Source: Thiodiazotropha sp040507225
Lineage (GTDB): Bacteria > Pseudomonadota > Gammaproteobacteria > Chromatiales > Chromatiaceae
Assembly: GCA_040507225.1 (NCBI GenBank)
Contig: JBEVVG010000001.1
Location: forward strand, 1,302,001 to 1,366,000
Reading direction: 5' to 3'
Length of the DNA: 64,000 nt
A program made the translations under genes and the position numbers. Of the stretch, positions 24,662 to 34,171 are shown in pieces. A model generated the notes under the pieces. That model did not search any database, was not told where the DNA came from, and was given only the letters and a program-made list of their open reading frames with translations. The first letter of the stretch is position 1. Each line of letters starts with the position of its first letter.

Positions 24662-25669
24662 ATGAGTAATCTTATGGAACTGGTATGTCCGGCAGGTAAC
24701 CTGCCTTCCCTCAAGGCTGCGGTGGACAATGGCGCCGACGCGGTCTATTTCGGTCTGCAGAATGATACCAACGCACGCCATTTCCCAGGTCTCAACTTCA
24801 ATCTGAAGCGCGCCAGAGAAGGCATCCTGTATGCCCGCAATCGCGGCAAACGGGTGTTCATGGCCATCAACACCTACCCGCGGCCACAGAACTGGGAGCG
24901 CTGGCAGGAGGCGGTGGATACCGCTGCGGCGCTTTCGGTGGATGCCCTGATCTGCGCCGATATCGGCATCCTCGACTACGCCCATCGCAGCCACCCGCAG
25001 TTGCCCCTGCATCTCTCCGTTCAGGCCTCCAGCACCAATTACGAGGCATTGGATTTCTACGCCGAAGCCTTTGCCATCCGCCGCGCGGTATTGCCCAGGG
25101 TGCTCTCGCTCAGCCAGGTGCGGCAGGTGATCGAACGAACCCCGGTGGAAATCGAGATCTTCGGCTTTGGCAGCCTGTGCGTGATGGTGGAGGGGCGCTG
25201 CATTCTCTCGTCATACGTCACCGGTGAATCGCCCAATACACACGGAGCCTGTTCACCGGCGCCGTTCGTCGAATACCGGGAAACCCCGCAAGGCCTGGAG
25301 TCCCGCCTCAACGGCCTGCTCACCGACCGCTACGCAGAGGGCGAACAGGCGGGATATCCCACCATCTGCAAAGGCCGCTTCCAGGTCGGCGAACACACCT
25401 ACTACGCCATCGAGGAGCCCACCTCGCTGAACACCCTGGAACTCTTGCCTGAACTCCAGCGCGCCGGGGTCAAGGCCATCAAGATCGAAGGTCGTCAGCG
25501 TTCGCCGGCCTATGTCGCCCAGGTCACCCGGGTATGGCGCGCAGCCCTGGATGCCTGTCAGCGGGACCCGGACAATTATCAGCCCCAGAGCGACTGGAAT
25601 CAGGCCCTCGATCAGGTCTCCGAAGGCGCCAGCACCACCCTGGGCCCCTACTACCGCCCCTGGCAATGA
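24662..25669 (+). CDS. ubiU: UbiU, oxygen-independent ubiquinone hydroxylation factor
   Basis: A 335-residue U32-family protein. The four conserved cysteines are visible at C173, C180, C197 and C236 (SLCVMVEGRC, HGACSPAP, YPTICKG); they bind a [4Fe-4S] cluster in UbiU. With UbiV and the SCP2-domain protein UbiT it hydroxylates ubiquinone precursors without oxygen. The stop overlaps the ubiV start (ATGA), so the heterodimer is translated together. An ubiT gene lies at 33541-34038. Presence of this set implies ubiquinone synthesis under anoxia. Confidence 0.93.
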   Translation: MSNLMELVCPAGNLPSLKAAVDNGADAVYFGLQNDTNARHFPGLNFNLKRAREGILYARNRGKRVFMAINTYPRPQNWERWQEAVDTAAALSVDALICADIGILDYAHRSHPQLPLHLSVQASSTNYEALDFYAEAFAIRRAVLPRVLSLSQVRQVIERTPVEIEIFGFGSLCVMVEGRCILSSYVTGESPNTHGACSPAPFVEYRETPQGLESRLNGLLTDRYAEGEQAGYPTICKGRFQVGEHTYYAIEEPTSLNTLELLPELQRAGVKAIKIEGRQRSPAYVAQVTRVWRAALDACQRDPDNYQPQSDWNQALDQVSEGASTTLGPYYRPWQ

Positions 25670-26574
25670 ACCGATCCATGAATCACCCCGCACAACTTTC
25701 TCTCGGCCCGGTGCTTTTTTACTGGTCCCGGGACGACCTGTTCGAATTCTACGAACAGGCAGCACAGATGCCCGTGGACATTATCTACCTGGGTGAGACC
25801 GTTTGTTCCAAACGGCGCAGTCTGAAGACCCAGGACTGGATCGATCTGGCGGCCCGGCTGAGCCGCGACACCGACAAGCAGATCGTGCTCTCGACCCTCG
25901 CCCTGCTGGAAGCGGAATCGGATCTGAAGACCCTGCACAGACTCTGCGGTAACGGGGATTTACTGGTGGAGGCCAATGATATCGGTGCGGTCGGTATTCT
26001 AAGTAAGCTGGGATTGCCGTTCACCACCGGCCCCAGCGTCAATATCTACAACCCGAAAACCCTGGAATTCCTCGCCGCCCGTGGCCTGGTTCGCTGGGTG
26101 ATGCCCCTGGAACTCGGCCAGCAGACCCTGGCCCTGATGCAGCAGAACCGGCCCGAGGGGGTAGAGACAGAGATCTTCTGCTACGGTCGCATGCCTCTAA
26201 CCCTCTCCGCCCGCTGCTTTACTGCCCGCTCCTACAATCTGCCCAAGGATGATTGTCAGTACAAATGCATCGATCATCCCGACGGCCGTCTGATGTCCAC
26301 CCAGGACGGGGAACCCTTTCTCGCCCTCAACGGCATTCAGACCGTCTCCGCGAAGACCTGTAACCTGCTGTCGGAGATCGACAGGCTGGTCGAGCTCAAG
26401 GTCGATGTGTTGCGCATCAGCCCCCAATTTCGTTTCACCGGACGGGTGGTCGATGCCTTCCATGCGGCCCGCCGCGGTCAGGATGCCGGTGATCTACGGC
26501 CGATCATGCCCCTCGGGCCCTGTGACGGTTACTGGAACGAGATGAGCGGAGAATCGCTGTTTTCATCCCTCTGA
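25666..26574 (+). CDS. ubiV: UbiV, partner of UbiU
   Basis: A 302-residue U32-family protein. Its four cluster cysteines are at C47 (ETVCSKRR), C184 (SARCFTAR), C197 and C201 (DDCQYKC). The ATG at 25666 overlaps the ubiU stop by four bases; a longer frame starting upstream inside ubiU is rejected. It forms a heterodimer with UbiU for anaerobic ubiquinone ring hydroxylation. No FNR-type site was recognised nearby, so oxygen control, if any, must act further upstream. Confidence 0.93.
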   Translation: MNRSMNHPAQLSLGPVLFYWSRDDLFEFYEQAAQMPVDIIYLGETVCSKRRSLKTQDWIDLAARLSRDTDKQIVLSTLALLEAESDLKTLHRLCGNGDLLVEANDIGAVGILSKLGLPFTTGPSVNIYNPKTLEFLAARGLVRWVMPLELGQQTLALMQQNRPEGVETEIFCYGRMPLTLSARCFTARSYNLPKDDCQYKCIDHPDGRLMSTQDGEPFLALNGIQTVSAKTCNLLSEIDRLVELKVDVLRISPQFRFTGRVVDAFHAARRGQDAGDLRPIMPLGPCDGYWNEMSGESLFSSL

Positions 26575-26765
26575 GTGCCTTGCAACCCTGCCGTCGCCTC
26601 GAAACAGTCATTAAATTCATACGCAGCGTCCCTCAGACGCAGTAAAATCCGAGCAATCAGGCCTTTTTTACCAGGACAGCCACTGAGTGGTTCGAGATCC
26701 CCCGACAGGGGTTGCATCGGAAGATGGAAACGGCTTTTCTCAAATATGGAAACCAGGGCTTATTC

Positions 26766-28970
26766 ATGTTCAGATCACAACATCTTATATACATTTCAGT
26801 GCCCCTCATGGCGGTATCCAGCGCACTGTGTTGCGCAGCGGAAACGCTCTCGGATGATTCGCCACTGATTCTCTCGGAAAACTATTTCTACGATGAACTG
26901 CCGGTGGTGCTCTCTGTTTCGAGATTGTCCCAATCCCAGGCGGACACACCCAGTGCGATAACCGTCATTGACCGAAAGATGATCGAAGCCAGCGCGGCCC
27001 TGAATATCCCTGACCTGCTACGCCTGGTGCCCGGTTTCGTGGTCGGATTCTACTCCGGCACCCGGGCAACCGTGACCTATCACGGACACGCCGATGAGTA
27101 TGCCCGGGATATGCAGGTACTCATCGATGGGCGATCCATCTATGATCCGGTCTACGGCGGTATTCCATGGACCGAGATTTCCCTGACCATGGACGAGATA
27201 CTGCGCATCGAGGTAATTCGCGGACCGAATGCAGCGGCCTATGGCTCAAATTCCTATGCCGGCGTAATCAACATCGTCACCAATCGCCCGGGTGACATGC
27301 CAGGCACCCGGATATCGACCACTGTGGGATATGAAAACACCCGTTACGTGGAAGCCGCGCACTCTGATCACCTGGGTAAACTGGATTTTCGCATCTCCAC
27401 CAGTTACCGGGAGGATGACGGTTTCGACAATCGCGACGACACCACGCAGGTCAAGTGGCTCAAGTGGGACAGCGATTACCATGTCGATGAAAACAACACA
27501 ATACGCACCACCTTTGGCGCTGTATCCGGCGACTACCTGGAAGGACATGACACCCTGATTCAGGAGAACCGCCAACTCGATACCCGTTACAACTACCAGT
27601 CGATCGAGTGGAGTCACCTGCTGAACCCGAACAATACGCTGCGGGTTCATTTCTATCACAACTACTATCGGGTCGATGACACCGCCTACACTCCCACGCT
27701 TTCACAGCAGATCATGGACGACAGCCGACTGCAGGAAATCCCGGAGCCGATGCGCCTGGATGCGTTTGCCCTGTCGGTTTCCGGGGGACGTTATGACTTC
27801 GCCTCGCTGCTCGATGCACTGAACCTGCGGGACGAGCCGTTTGCATTTTCCTGGATAGGTATGAAGTCACATCGCTACGACCTGGAAATTGAAAATACCC
27901 TGGAGCCGCTGGATGGACTGCGTGTTGCCTGGGGTGCGGGTGCGCGCCAGGATCGTGGCGAAAGCACCTGGTTATTCCAGTCCGACGATGAAATCTCCCG
28001 GGATCTGTTTCGCATGTTTCTCAACGCGGAGTGGTATGCCACAGACCGTACCGTGCTGAATGCCGGCGGGATGTTGGAAAAGTTCGAGGGCAAGAAGCGA
28101 GTCTTCTCACCACGTCTGGGCATCAATCACCATGTAAATTCCACCGATACCATTCGGCTCAGCGGTTCTCGTGCCTATCGCATGCCGACCCTGTATGAGG
28201 ACAATGCCAATCTGGCCGTATACCTGGGATCCGACGATGACCCGTTGAAATCCTGGTCATACAGCAGCGAGGATCTGGAGCCGCAAAGTATCGACCGGGT
28301 GGAACTCGGATATTTCGGCCAGTTCACCGACCTGGGGCTGAATTACGATGTCTGCCTGTTCCACGAACGTTACAGCGATATCATCGATCAGTACCGCAAC
28401 TTCGATCATATCGATCCGGATCGGGGAATCACCGATCCTGTGGATTTGGCAATTCTTTACGGCTGGCTCGATTCCATGCAGCAGGGCGCGTTCACCTATA
28501 CAAACTTCGGTACCGTTGAGATCGACGGCATCGAATTTGAGCTGGATTACCGCCCCACTCAGCGGGATTTGCTGTATTTCGGATTCAGTTACCTGAATGT
28601 CCACGGTGATGAGATCAAGCGCATCAAGGACGGGGTTACCAGTTACCGGGAAAATGCCGACCAGAAAATTCCCAAACGCACCTTCAGTCTGCTTGCCAGC
28701 CACCGCTTCGATGAAGACGTGACACTGAGTGCCGCCTACTATTTCACGGACGAACTGGAGTGGCCTGGCGAAGGGGATGCGGTACCGAATTACAGCCGTT
28801 TCGATGTCAAGGTGAACAAACATTTCAACCTCAACCAGTCGAAGCTGGATTTGACGCTGATCTTCCAGAACCTGCATAAGAACAACTATGATTTCTATCA
28901 CGACGAAGCGGTCGATGGACATAATGTGTGGGAACCGAGAGCCTACCTGCAGGCCAAACTGGCTTACTGA
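26766..28970 (+). CDS. TonB-dependent outer-membrane receptor
   Basis: A 734-residue outer-membrane receptor. A signal peptide (about 1-24, MAVSSALCCAAE) is followed by a TonB-box region and a plug domain with TPSAITVIDRKMIEASAALNIPDLL and QVLIDGRSIYDPVYGGIPW. RIEVIRGPNAAAYGSNSYAGVINIVT is the typical plug end. A beta-barrel with alternating residues runs to a terminal tyrosine. The substrate is unknown. It is followed by a periplasmic binding protein and a hybrid kinase, suggesting uptake and sensing of one ligand. AGGG precedes the chosen ATG; upstream in-frame codons do not form a signal sequence. Confidence 0.9.
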   Translation: MFRSQHLIYISVPLMAVSSALCCAAETLSDDSPLILSENYFYDELPVVLSVSRLSQSQADTPSAITVIDRKMIEASAALNIPDLLRLVPGFVVGFYSGTRATVTYHGHADEYARDMQVLIDGRSIYDPVYGGIPWTEISLTMDEILRIEVIRGPNAAAYGSNSYAGVINIVTNRPGDMPGTRISTTVGYENTRYVEAAHSDHLGKLDFRISTSYREDDGFDNRDDTTQVKWLKWDSDYHVDENNTIRTTFGAVSGDYLEGHDTLIQENRQLDTRYNYQSIEWSHLLNPNNTLRVHFYHNYYRVDDTAYTPTLSQQIMDDSRLQEIPEPMRLDAFALSVSGGRYDFASLLDALNLRDEPFAFSWIGMKSHRYDLEIENTLEPLDGLRVAWGAGARQDRGESTWLFQSDDEISRDLFRMFLNAEWYATDRTVLNAGGMLEKFEGKKRVFSPRLGINHHVNSTDTIRLSGSRAYRMPTLYEDNANLAVYLGSDDDPLKSWSYSSEDLEPQSIDRVELGYFGQFTDLGLNYDVCLFHERYSDIIDQYRNFDHIDPDRGITDPVDLAILYGWLDSMQQGAFTYTNFGTVEIDGIEFELDYRPTQRDLLYFGFSYLNVHGDEIKRIKDGVTSYRENADQKIPKRTFSLLASHRFDEDVTLSAAYYFTDELEWPGEGDAVPNYSRFDVKVNKHFNLNQSKLDLTLIFQNLHKNNYDFYHDEAVDGHNVWEPRAYLQAKLAY

Positions 28971-29071
28971 GCGGATCCATCGGGATGCCGAACATCATCC
29001 GCCAAGCGCTGCACACCGTCACTGGATGGATGGGCGCTATCGCTGTGTCCAGCGAACCACGTCCTGGGCGG

Positions 29072-30025
29072 ATGATCCTGACAGTCCCCCAGACACTGCT
29101 GCTGACTGCTTCACTCTGGCTGATACCCATCGGCCCAATGGCTCAGGAAACGCCTAACAACATCCTGATCCTGCTCAGTGACAACGATGACGTCTACCTG
29201 GATGTGGCAACCACCATCACCAACACGACGATCAAATATTGCCGCAATCATCAACTCGCCTGTCAAAACAGCAACTTCGATATCGTGCAGATATCGTCAT
29301 ACGATTCACAATCCGCCAGGAATAACCAACTGGTGATCACCCTGGGAATCCAGGCCGCACTGTTTACCCAGAAGCATTTCCCCGATACACCCACCATTTC
29401 AGCCCTGATTCCAAAGCACAGCAAAGCGATCGAAAACAGTGCGCAAAACAACCCCAGTCAATTCTATCTGTTCCTGGATCAGCCGATCGAGCGCAGTCTA
29501 CTGCTGATCAAGGCGTTATCCGAACGATTCAAAAACATCGGCGTGCTGGTGTTGAGGCAGGACTTTCAGGACCAGACCCGGATCAGTGAACTGGCGAAGA
29601 CCCTGCAACTGAATCTTCACACGGGCCGGGTCGACTCGATGGAAACCATAGGTAAGTCCCTGAGCCAGATTCTTGACGATATCGACATATTTCTCGCTTT
29701 GCCAGAGAGCAACATTCACAACAAAACCACAGTTTCGTATATTCTGCTCTCGACTTACCGAAAGCGGATACCCCTGATTGGATTCTCCTCGGCATATGTC
29801 AAGGCCGGCGCCCTCGCAGCGGTCTACTCTTCACCCCAGGATATTGCCGATCAGGTCAGGGACAATGTTGTGGACTATCTCAAGCGCGGATCACTACCGA
29901 AATTTCAACAGATGGACGACTATTTTTCGGTCCTGTTCAACACAGACGTGGCCCGTTCTCTGGGTTTTCCCACAAAGTCGGAAACCCGCCTCAAGAAAAT
30001 CATCATGGAACTGGAACCCCAATGA
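29072..30025 (+). CDS. Periplasmic ABC-type substrate-binding-like protein
   Basis: About 317 residues. The ATG at 29072 starts a clear signal peptide (MILTVPQTLLLTASLWLIP) ending near PMAQE. The rest has two Rossmann-like lobes (LVITLGIQAALF and IGVLVLRQDFQDQTRISELAKTL) as in the ABC_sub_bind/YtfQ-like fold. No transporter genes are next to it. Instead its stop overlaps the hybrid kinase start by four bases, so it probably presents a ligand to the sensor. An in-frame start at 28985 is possible but would bury the signal peptide. Confidence 0.75.
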   Translation: MILTVPQTLLLTASLWLIPIGPMAQETPNNILILLSDNDDVYLDVATTITNTTIKYCRNHQLACQNSNFDIVQISSYDSQSARNNQLVITLGIQAALFTQKHFPDTPTISALIPKHSKAIENSAQNNPSQFYLFLDQPIERSLLLIKALSERFKNIGVLVLRQDFQDQTRISELAKTLQLNLHTGRVDSMETIGKSLSQILDDIDIFLALPESNIHNKTTVSYILLSTYRKRIPLIGFSSAYVKAGALAAVYSSPQDIADQVRDNVVDYLKRGSLPKFQQMDDYFSVLFNTDVARSLGFPTKSETRLKKIIMELEPQ

Positions 30026-32775
30026 TTCTGAGCAAACTGAGATCACTCAAGTTTCAGGCGCTCATGATCGGGTTGTTACCCGCTTCAGTCCTGGCATTGT
30101 TGCTCACCATCTACCTGATCAGCACGCAGATCGAACGGCTCAACGAACTTTTCGACGAGCGTGGAGAATCCATCGCAAGCCAGTCCGCGGCGATCAGTGT
30201 TTACGGTATTTTCACCCGTGACAAATCGATTCTTGAGATGAGTCTCAGGCCGATATTTCTCCAGCAGGACGTCCACAGTATCAAGGTATTCGACGCCTCG
30301 GGCAGTCTGCTTTCCTACATGGTGAAAAATGACATGGAAAGCAGTGGGAACCTCGCTGAATTTAGCGCCCCGGCCATCTATCTGGTCGAGGATATCGAAA
30401 TCAGCGACTACCCGGACCAGGCTCTCGATTCCCCCCTCAACACTCCGGAAAGCCTCGGCCACGTCATCCTGACCTTGAGTAAAACCCGACTCAATGAAAA
30501 CAAGATCAGCATTATCACCAATACCATCATCATGCTGGTTTTCGGGTTGATCACGACCGCCTTCTTCTCACTCGCGATCAGTCGCTCGATGATCAATCCC
30601 ATCGCCCGGCTCACCCAGGCAGTGACGAGAATGCGCGAAGGTGACCTATCGGTGCGTGTACCAGAGGTATCCAAAGGTGAGATTCGCAGCCTGGAAGAGG
30701 GCTTCAATGCCATGACCAGCCGGATCCTGCACTCTCACGAGACCATGCAGCAACAAATCGACCAGGCCACTTCCGAGTTAACAGAAACCCTTGAGGCAAT
30801 CGAGATTCAAAACGTGGAACTCGATCTGGCAAAAAAACGCGCACTCTCTGCGAGCAAGGCTAAATCGGAGTTCCTGGCCAACATGAGTCATGAAATACGG
30901 ACTCCGATGAACGGGGTTTTAGGCTTCACCAACCTGCTACTCAAGACAAACCTGTCTCAGCAGCAACGTGATCTGGTCAACACCATCTCGAAATCCGCCA
31001 TCAACCTGCTGGATATCATCAACGAAATCCTCGACTACTCGAAGCTCGAATACGGAAAACTCGAGCCGGAAACCGCCCCATTCAACGTCCGCGAATGTTT
31101 CGAGGATCCTACCATACTGCTATCTCCCTCGGCCCACGACAAGGGACTCGAACTGGTGCTGCTGGTTTATTCCGATGTTCCCAAGAGATTGATCGGCGAT
31201 GAACCCCGGATTCGCCAGATTCTGGTCAACCTGATCAGTAACGCCATCAAATTCACCCATGAGGGCGACGTCGTGATTCGCGTCATGATCGATTCGGAAG
31301 TAAACAATCAATGCGTATTGAAATTCTCCGTAACCGACACCGGGATCGGCATCGACAACAAGGCACAGAACATGCTCTTCGAGTCATTCCAACAAGCCGA
31401 CTCATCAACCAGCCGGATGTACGGCGGCACCGGGTTGGGCCTGAGCATCTGCAAAAAACTGGCGCAATCCATGAACGGGGACATCGAGTTGTTCAGCAGC
31501 CTGGGTAAAGGCGCGAACTTCATCGTATCCATTCCAATGATCAGCGTACCCGGCAACGAACCCGCAGACGCAATGTTGTCGAAATACGCCAAACGCGCAC
31601 TGCTGATCGATAGCCACCGGCTTTCCTATCTTGCGCTCAAACACGGTCTTGAGGATTTCGGTATCGAAGTGATCGAAGGGAGTTTTCCCTGTGAAATAGA
31701 CGATGAGGTTGACCTGATCGTGCTAGGCTTCACCCATCAGGAAATCGAAGCAGGCACCGCGGAGCTCGAAATTCGTCGGCTAAAGGGGCAGACCGCGATT
31801 CCTCTGGTCACCTTCCTGGGCGCATCGGAGCGTACGATCATCGAGCAGTTCCAGACATTCAGCCATGACATCTACATATCCAAACCGGTGAGTACCGCCA
31901 AACTCGATGAGGTGTTGCGCACCCTGTTCGCCATTCAAACCAAGCAGCCCGATTTGCTGAGTCCGCAGGATCGCATCGACGCACAACCCCATCTCGAGAA
32001 TTACAATATCCTGGTGGTGGATGACAATGAGATCAATCTGAAACTGATCAGCACCCTGATGCGCAGCAAGGGAGCTGTAGTGAGCGAGGCGAACGACGGT
32101 CTGAGCGCCATATCCAAGGCTCAGAACAATCATTTCGACCTCATCCTTATGGACATCCACATGCCAAAGATGAAAGGTACGGAGGCCGCTGAGATCATCC
32201 GCCGCAACGAAAACGGGCAGCGCCATACTCCGATCATTGCATTGACCGCAGACGTGGTTCCGAGCACACGTAACCAGATCCGTGAGGCCGGCATGGATGG
32301 CTATCTGCTGAAGCCGATCGATGAACCGCAGATGTGGGCGGTGATCAATGGGATTTTTCGTAACAAGCCCGGCACGACCCACCGCTTCCCATCCATGTCG
32401 GAAGCGGGCGTCACACAAGTGAAACATGAGGACACCGACCTGCCGGTGCGTGACATCGACAAGTTACTCACGATTACCGGCGGCGACCGCAATCTCGCCG
32501 AGGAGATGTTTCAGCAGCTCTGCAGAGAGCTACCTCAACAACTGATTCAGATCAAACGACTCATCGACAATGCGGACAGAAACAATCTCAAAGAACTGGT
32601 GCACAAGGTTCACGGTTCCACATCGAGTTGCGGAGTACCGGCGCTTGACCAACGCATACGGGAGTTTGAATCCCTCAGCATGCAGGCGGACCTCAAGGCA
32701 TTGAACGATCACTATATACTGCTCGAACGGGAAGTCGAGCGACTGCTCAAACTGAAGGTCGGTCATGCCGTCTGA
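30022..32775 (+). CDS. BarA/GacS-like hybrid sensor histidine kinase
   Basis: A 917-residue inner-membrane kinase. Membrane helices lie at about 14-34 and 163-186 and enclose a periplasmic sensor. HAMP follows (187-240). The HisKA domain has H290 in FLANMSHEIRTPMNG, and the HATPase domain shows MYGGTGLGLSICKKL near 470. A degenerate receiver lies near 520-630. A true receiver has VVDDNEINLKL and LILMDIHMPKMKG near 665-720. A C-terminal Hpt domain has the histidine in KVHGSTSS near 860. Length and order match BarA/GacS, which control Csr/Rsm regulatory RNAs through UvrY/GacA. The start overlaps the binding-protein gene and the end overlaps murI by 11 bases. No partner response regulator is in the window. 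Confidence 0.9.
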   Translation: MILSKLRSLKFQALMIGLLPASVLALLLTIYLISTQIERLNELFDERGESIASQSAAISVYGIFTRDKSILEMSLRPIFLQQDVHSIKVFDASGSLLSYMVKNDMESSGNLAEFSAPAIYLVEDIEISDYPDQALDSPLNTPESLGHVILTLSKTRLNENKISIITNTIIMLVFGLITTAFFSLAISRSMINPIARLTQAVTRMREGDLSVRVPEVSKGEIRSLEEGFNAMTSRILHSHETMQQQIDQATSELTETLEAIEIQNVELDLAKKRALSASKAKSEFLANMSHEIRTPMNGVLGFTNLLLKTNLSQQQRDLVNTISKSAINLLDIINEILDYSKLEYGKLEPETAPFNVRECFEDPTILLSPSAHDKGLELVLLVYSDVPKRLIGDEPRIRQILVNLISNAIKFTHEGDVVIRVMIDSEVNNQCVLKFSVTDTGIGIDNKAQNMLFESFQQADSSTSRMYGGTGLGLSICKKLAQSMNGDIELFSSLGKGANFIVSIPMISVPGNEPADAMLSKYAKRALLIDSHRLSYLALKHGLEDFGIEVIEGSFPCEIDDEVDLIVLGFTHQEIEAGTAELEIRRLKGQTAIPLVTFLGASERTIIEQFQTFSHDIYISKPVSTAKLDEVLRTLFAIQTKQPDLLSPQDRIDAQPHLENYNILVVDDNEINLKLISTLMRSKGAVVSEANDGLSAISKAQNNHFDLILMDIHMPKMKGTEAAEIIRRNENGQRHTPIIALTADVVPSTRNQIREAGMDGYLLKPIDEPQMWAVINGIFRNKPGTTHRFPSMSEAGVTQVKHEDTDLPVRDIDKLLTITGGDRNLAEEMFQQLCRELPQQLIQIKRLIDNADRNNLKELVHKVHGSTSSCGVPALDQRIREFESLSMQADLKALNDHYILLEREVERLLKLKVGHAV

Positions 32776-33580
32776 ACGACCGATCGGGATTTTCGATTCT
32801 GGCATCGGCGGACTTTCGGTGCTGGGGCACATTCACCGGCTTCTGCCCCATGAACGGCTTATTTACGTCTCCGACCGGGCGTACCTGCCCTATGGCAACA
32901 AGGACGAAGGATTTGTGCTCGAACGCGCCCAGCACATCACCCGGTTTCTCATTCAGCGCCAGGTCAAGGCCATCGTAATTGCCTGCAATACCGCAACCGC
33001 AGCAGCCGTCAGGCAGTTGCGCTCGGCCTACGACCTGCCCATCGTGGGCATGGAGCCCGGGGTCAAACCGGCGATTCAACTCAGTTCACGGGGACGAATC
33101 GGAGTGCTGGCCACCCAAGGCACCCTGAGTAGCGGTAAATTTCAGTCTCTGCTGCGTGAACACGCCCGGGAATCCAAAGTGGTGATCTGCCCTTGTGAAG
33201 GATGGGTCGAGGCCATCGAATATCGGGGACCGCAACACCCCGATACCCAGCGCCTGGTGAATCAGCAGTTGCAGCCGGTGCTTGAAGCCGGTGTCGATAC
33301 CCTGGTCCTGGGTTGTACCCACTATCCTTTCGTGAAACCCAGTATCGAGGCATCTGCCGGTGCGGACGTGAGAATTATCGATACCGGCCCTGCGGTGGCC
33401 CGTCAACTGTTTCGCAGGCTCGAGGAACTGGATCTGCTGGACGGTACACAACAACCCGGTGAGGAGGAATTCTGGTGCAGTGCGCCTGCGGAACAGACCC
33501 GGGAGCTGATCGAACGGCTGCGCGGACTCAGGACCCGGGTTCAGGCCTTGCCGGAACCGAACCGGACGACCCGCTCATAG
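32765..33580 (+). CDS. murI: Glutamate racemase MurI
   Basis: A 271-residue enzyme that makes D-glutamate for peptidoglycan. The substrate motif FDSGIGGLSVL is near residues 10-20. The two catalytic cysteines are C74 (VIACNTATAAA) and C184 (LGCTHYPF), with H186 beside the second. YVSDRAYLPYGNK replaces the common YFADTAHLPYG but keeps the aspartate and PYG. It starts inside the 3' end of the kinase gene (11-base overlap) and ends in a 40-base tail-to-tail overlap with ubiT. Confidence 0.95.
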   Translation: MPSERPIGIFDSGIGGLSVLGHIHRLLPHERLIYVSDRAYLPYGNKDEGFVLERAQHITRFLIQRQVKAIVIACNTATAAAVRQLRSAYDLPIVGMEPGVKPAIQLSSRGRIGVLATQGTLSSGKFQSLLREHARESKVVICPCEGWVEAIEYRGPQHPDTQRLVNQQLQPVLEAGVDTLVLGCTHYPFVKPSIEASAGADVRIIDTGPAVARQLFRRLEELDLLDGTQQPGEEEFWCSAPAEQTRELIERLRGLRTRVQALPEPNRTTRS

Positions 33581-34038
33581 AGCCTCAGCCCCTGTTCCAC
33601 CATGCCATAGACCTCTTTGGGGATCGGCAGCTCCGCAGGATCGATCCCGGCCAGCATGTTCTTCAGGTGGACCCCGAGGCTGGTATCCCCGTCCATCACC
33701 AGATAACGCTGAAAGAACAGGGTATCCGGATCCTCCCGACCGGCGATCAGCAGCAGGTAATCGTAGACGCTTCCGCTGATACTGAGATCGGCAGGTCGTT
33801 TTCCAGCCTCGACAAGCCGCCCCTGTTCCAGAGTCAGTGCGTACTGCAGACCTGCGTCACGCACCCGGATGTGCACCACCCGGCCCTCCAGGAAGTCCAG
33901 TTCACCCTCTTTCAGCTGGGCCTGAAACACCCGGTTCAGCAGTCTGCTGAGTATCATACCGTGCAGTTTACCGGGCACCATGCGCAGGGGTAACGACAGG
34001 GGAGCAGGCATCAGGGGGCGTTTGGTGACGGCATGCAT
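33541..34038 (-). CDS. ubiT: UbiT, SCP2-domain ubiquinone biosynthesis accessory factor
   Basis: About 165 residues with an SCP2 lipid-binding fold. ILSRLLNRVFQAQLKEGELDFLEGR and GREDPDTLFFQRYLVMDGDTSLGV closely follow the YhbT/UbiT pattern, where the domain binds isoprenoid quinone intermediates for UbiU-UbiV. The ATG at 34038 is preferred: GAGG lies eight bases upstream and the length matches the family. The frame stays open for 57 more codons but would overlap the divergent dioxygenase start. It lies 7 kb from ubiUV, whereas in E. coli ubiT is adjacent and divergent. Confidence 0.85.
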   Translation of the reverse strand: MHAVTKRPLMPAPLSLPLRMVPGKLHGMILSRLLNRVFQAQLKEGELDFLEGRVVHIRVRDAGLQYALTLEQGRLVEAGKRPADLSISGSVYDYLLLIAGREDPDTLFFQRYLVMDGDTSLGVHLKNMLAGIDPAELPIPKEVYGMVEQGLRLYERVVRFGSGKA

Positions 34039-34171
34039 GGCGGGTGCCTCGAGGTAACGGGGTTGTTCAGCCAGCCAGGGCTTCATCAGTAAACCCATAA
34101 ATGCCGTGGTACTGACCGGTTTGGAAGCGGTATCATAGCAACAGTCCATCCGATCGTGAAAGTCGTACAAC

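Noticed and set aside
26640..26765. Possible cobalamin riboswitch upstream of the TonB-dependent receptor (GCCACTG present)
   Set aside because: Only this short motif matches; the B12 box and the other conserved segments are missing and the leader is too short.
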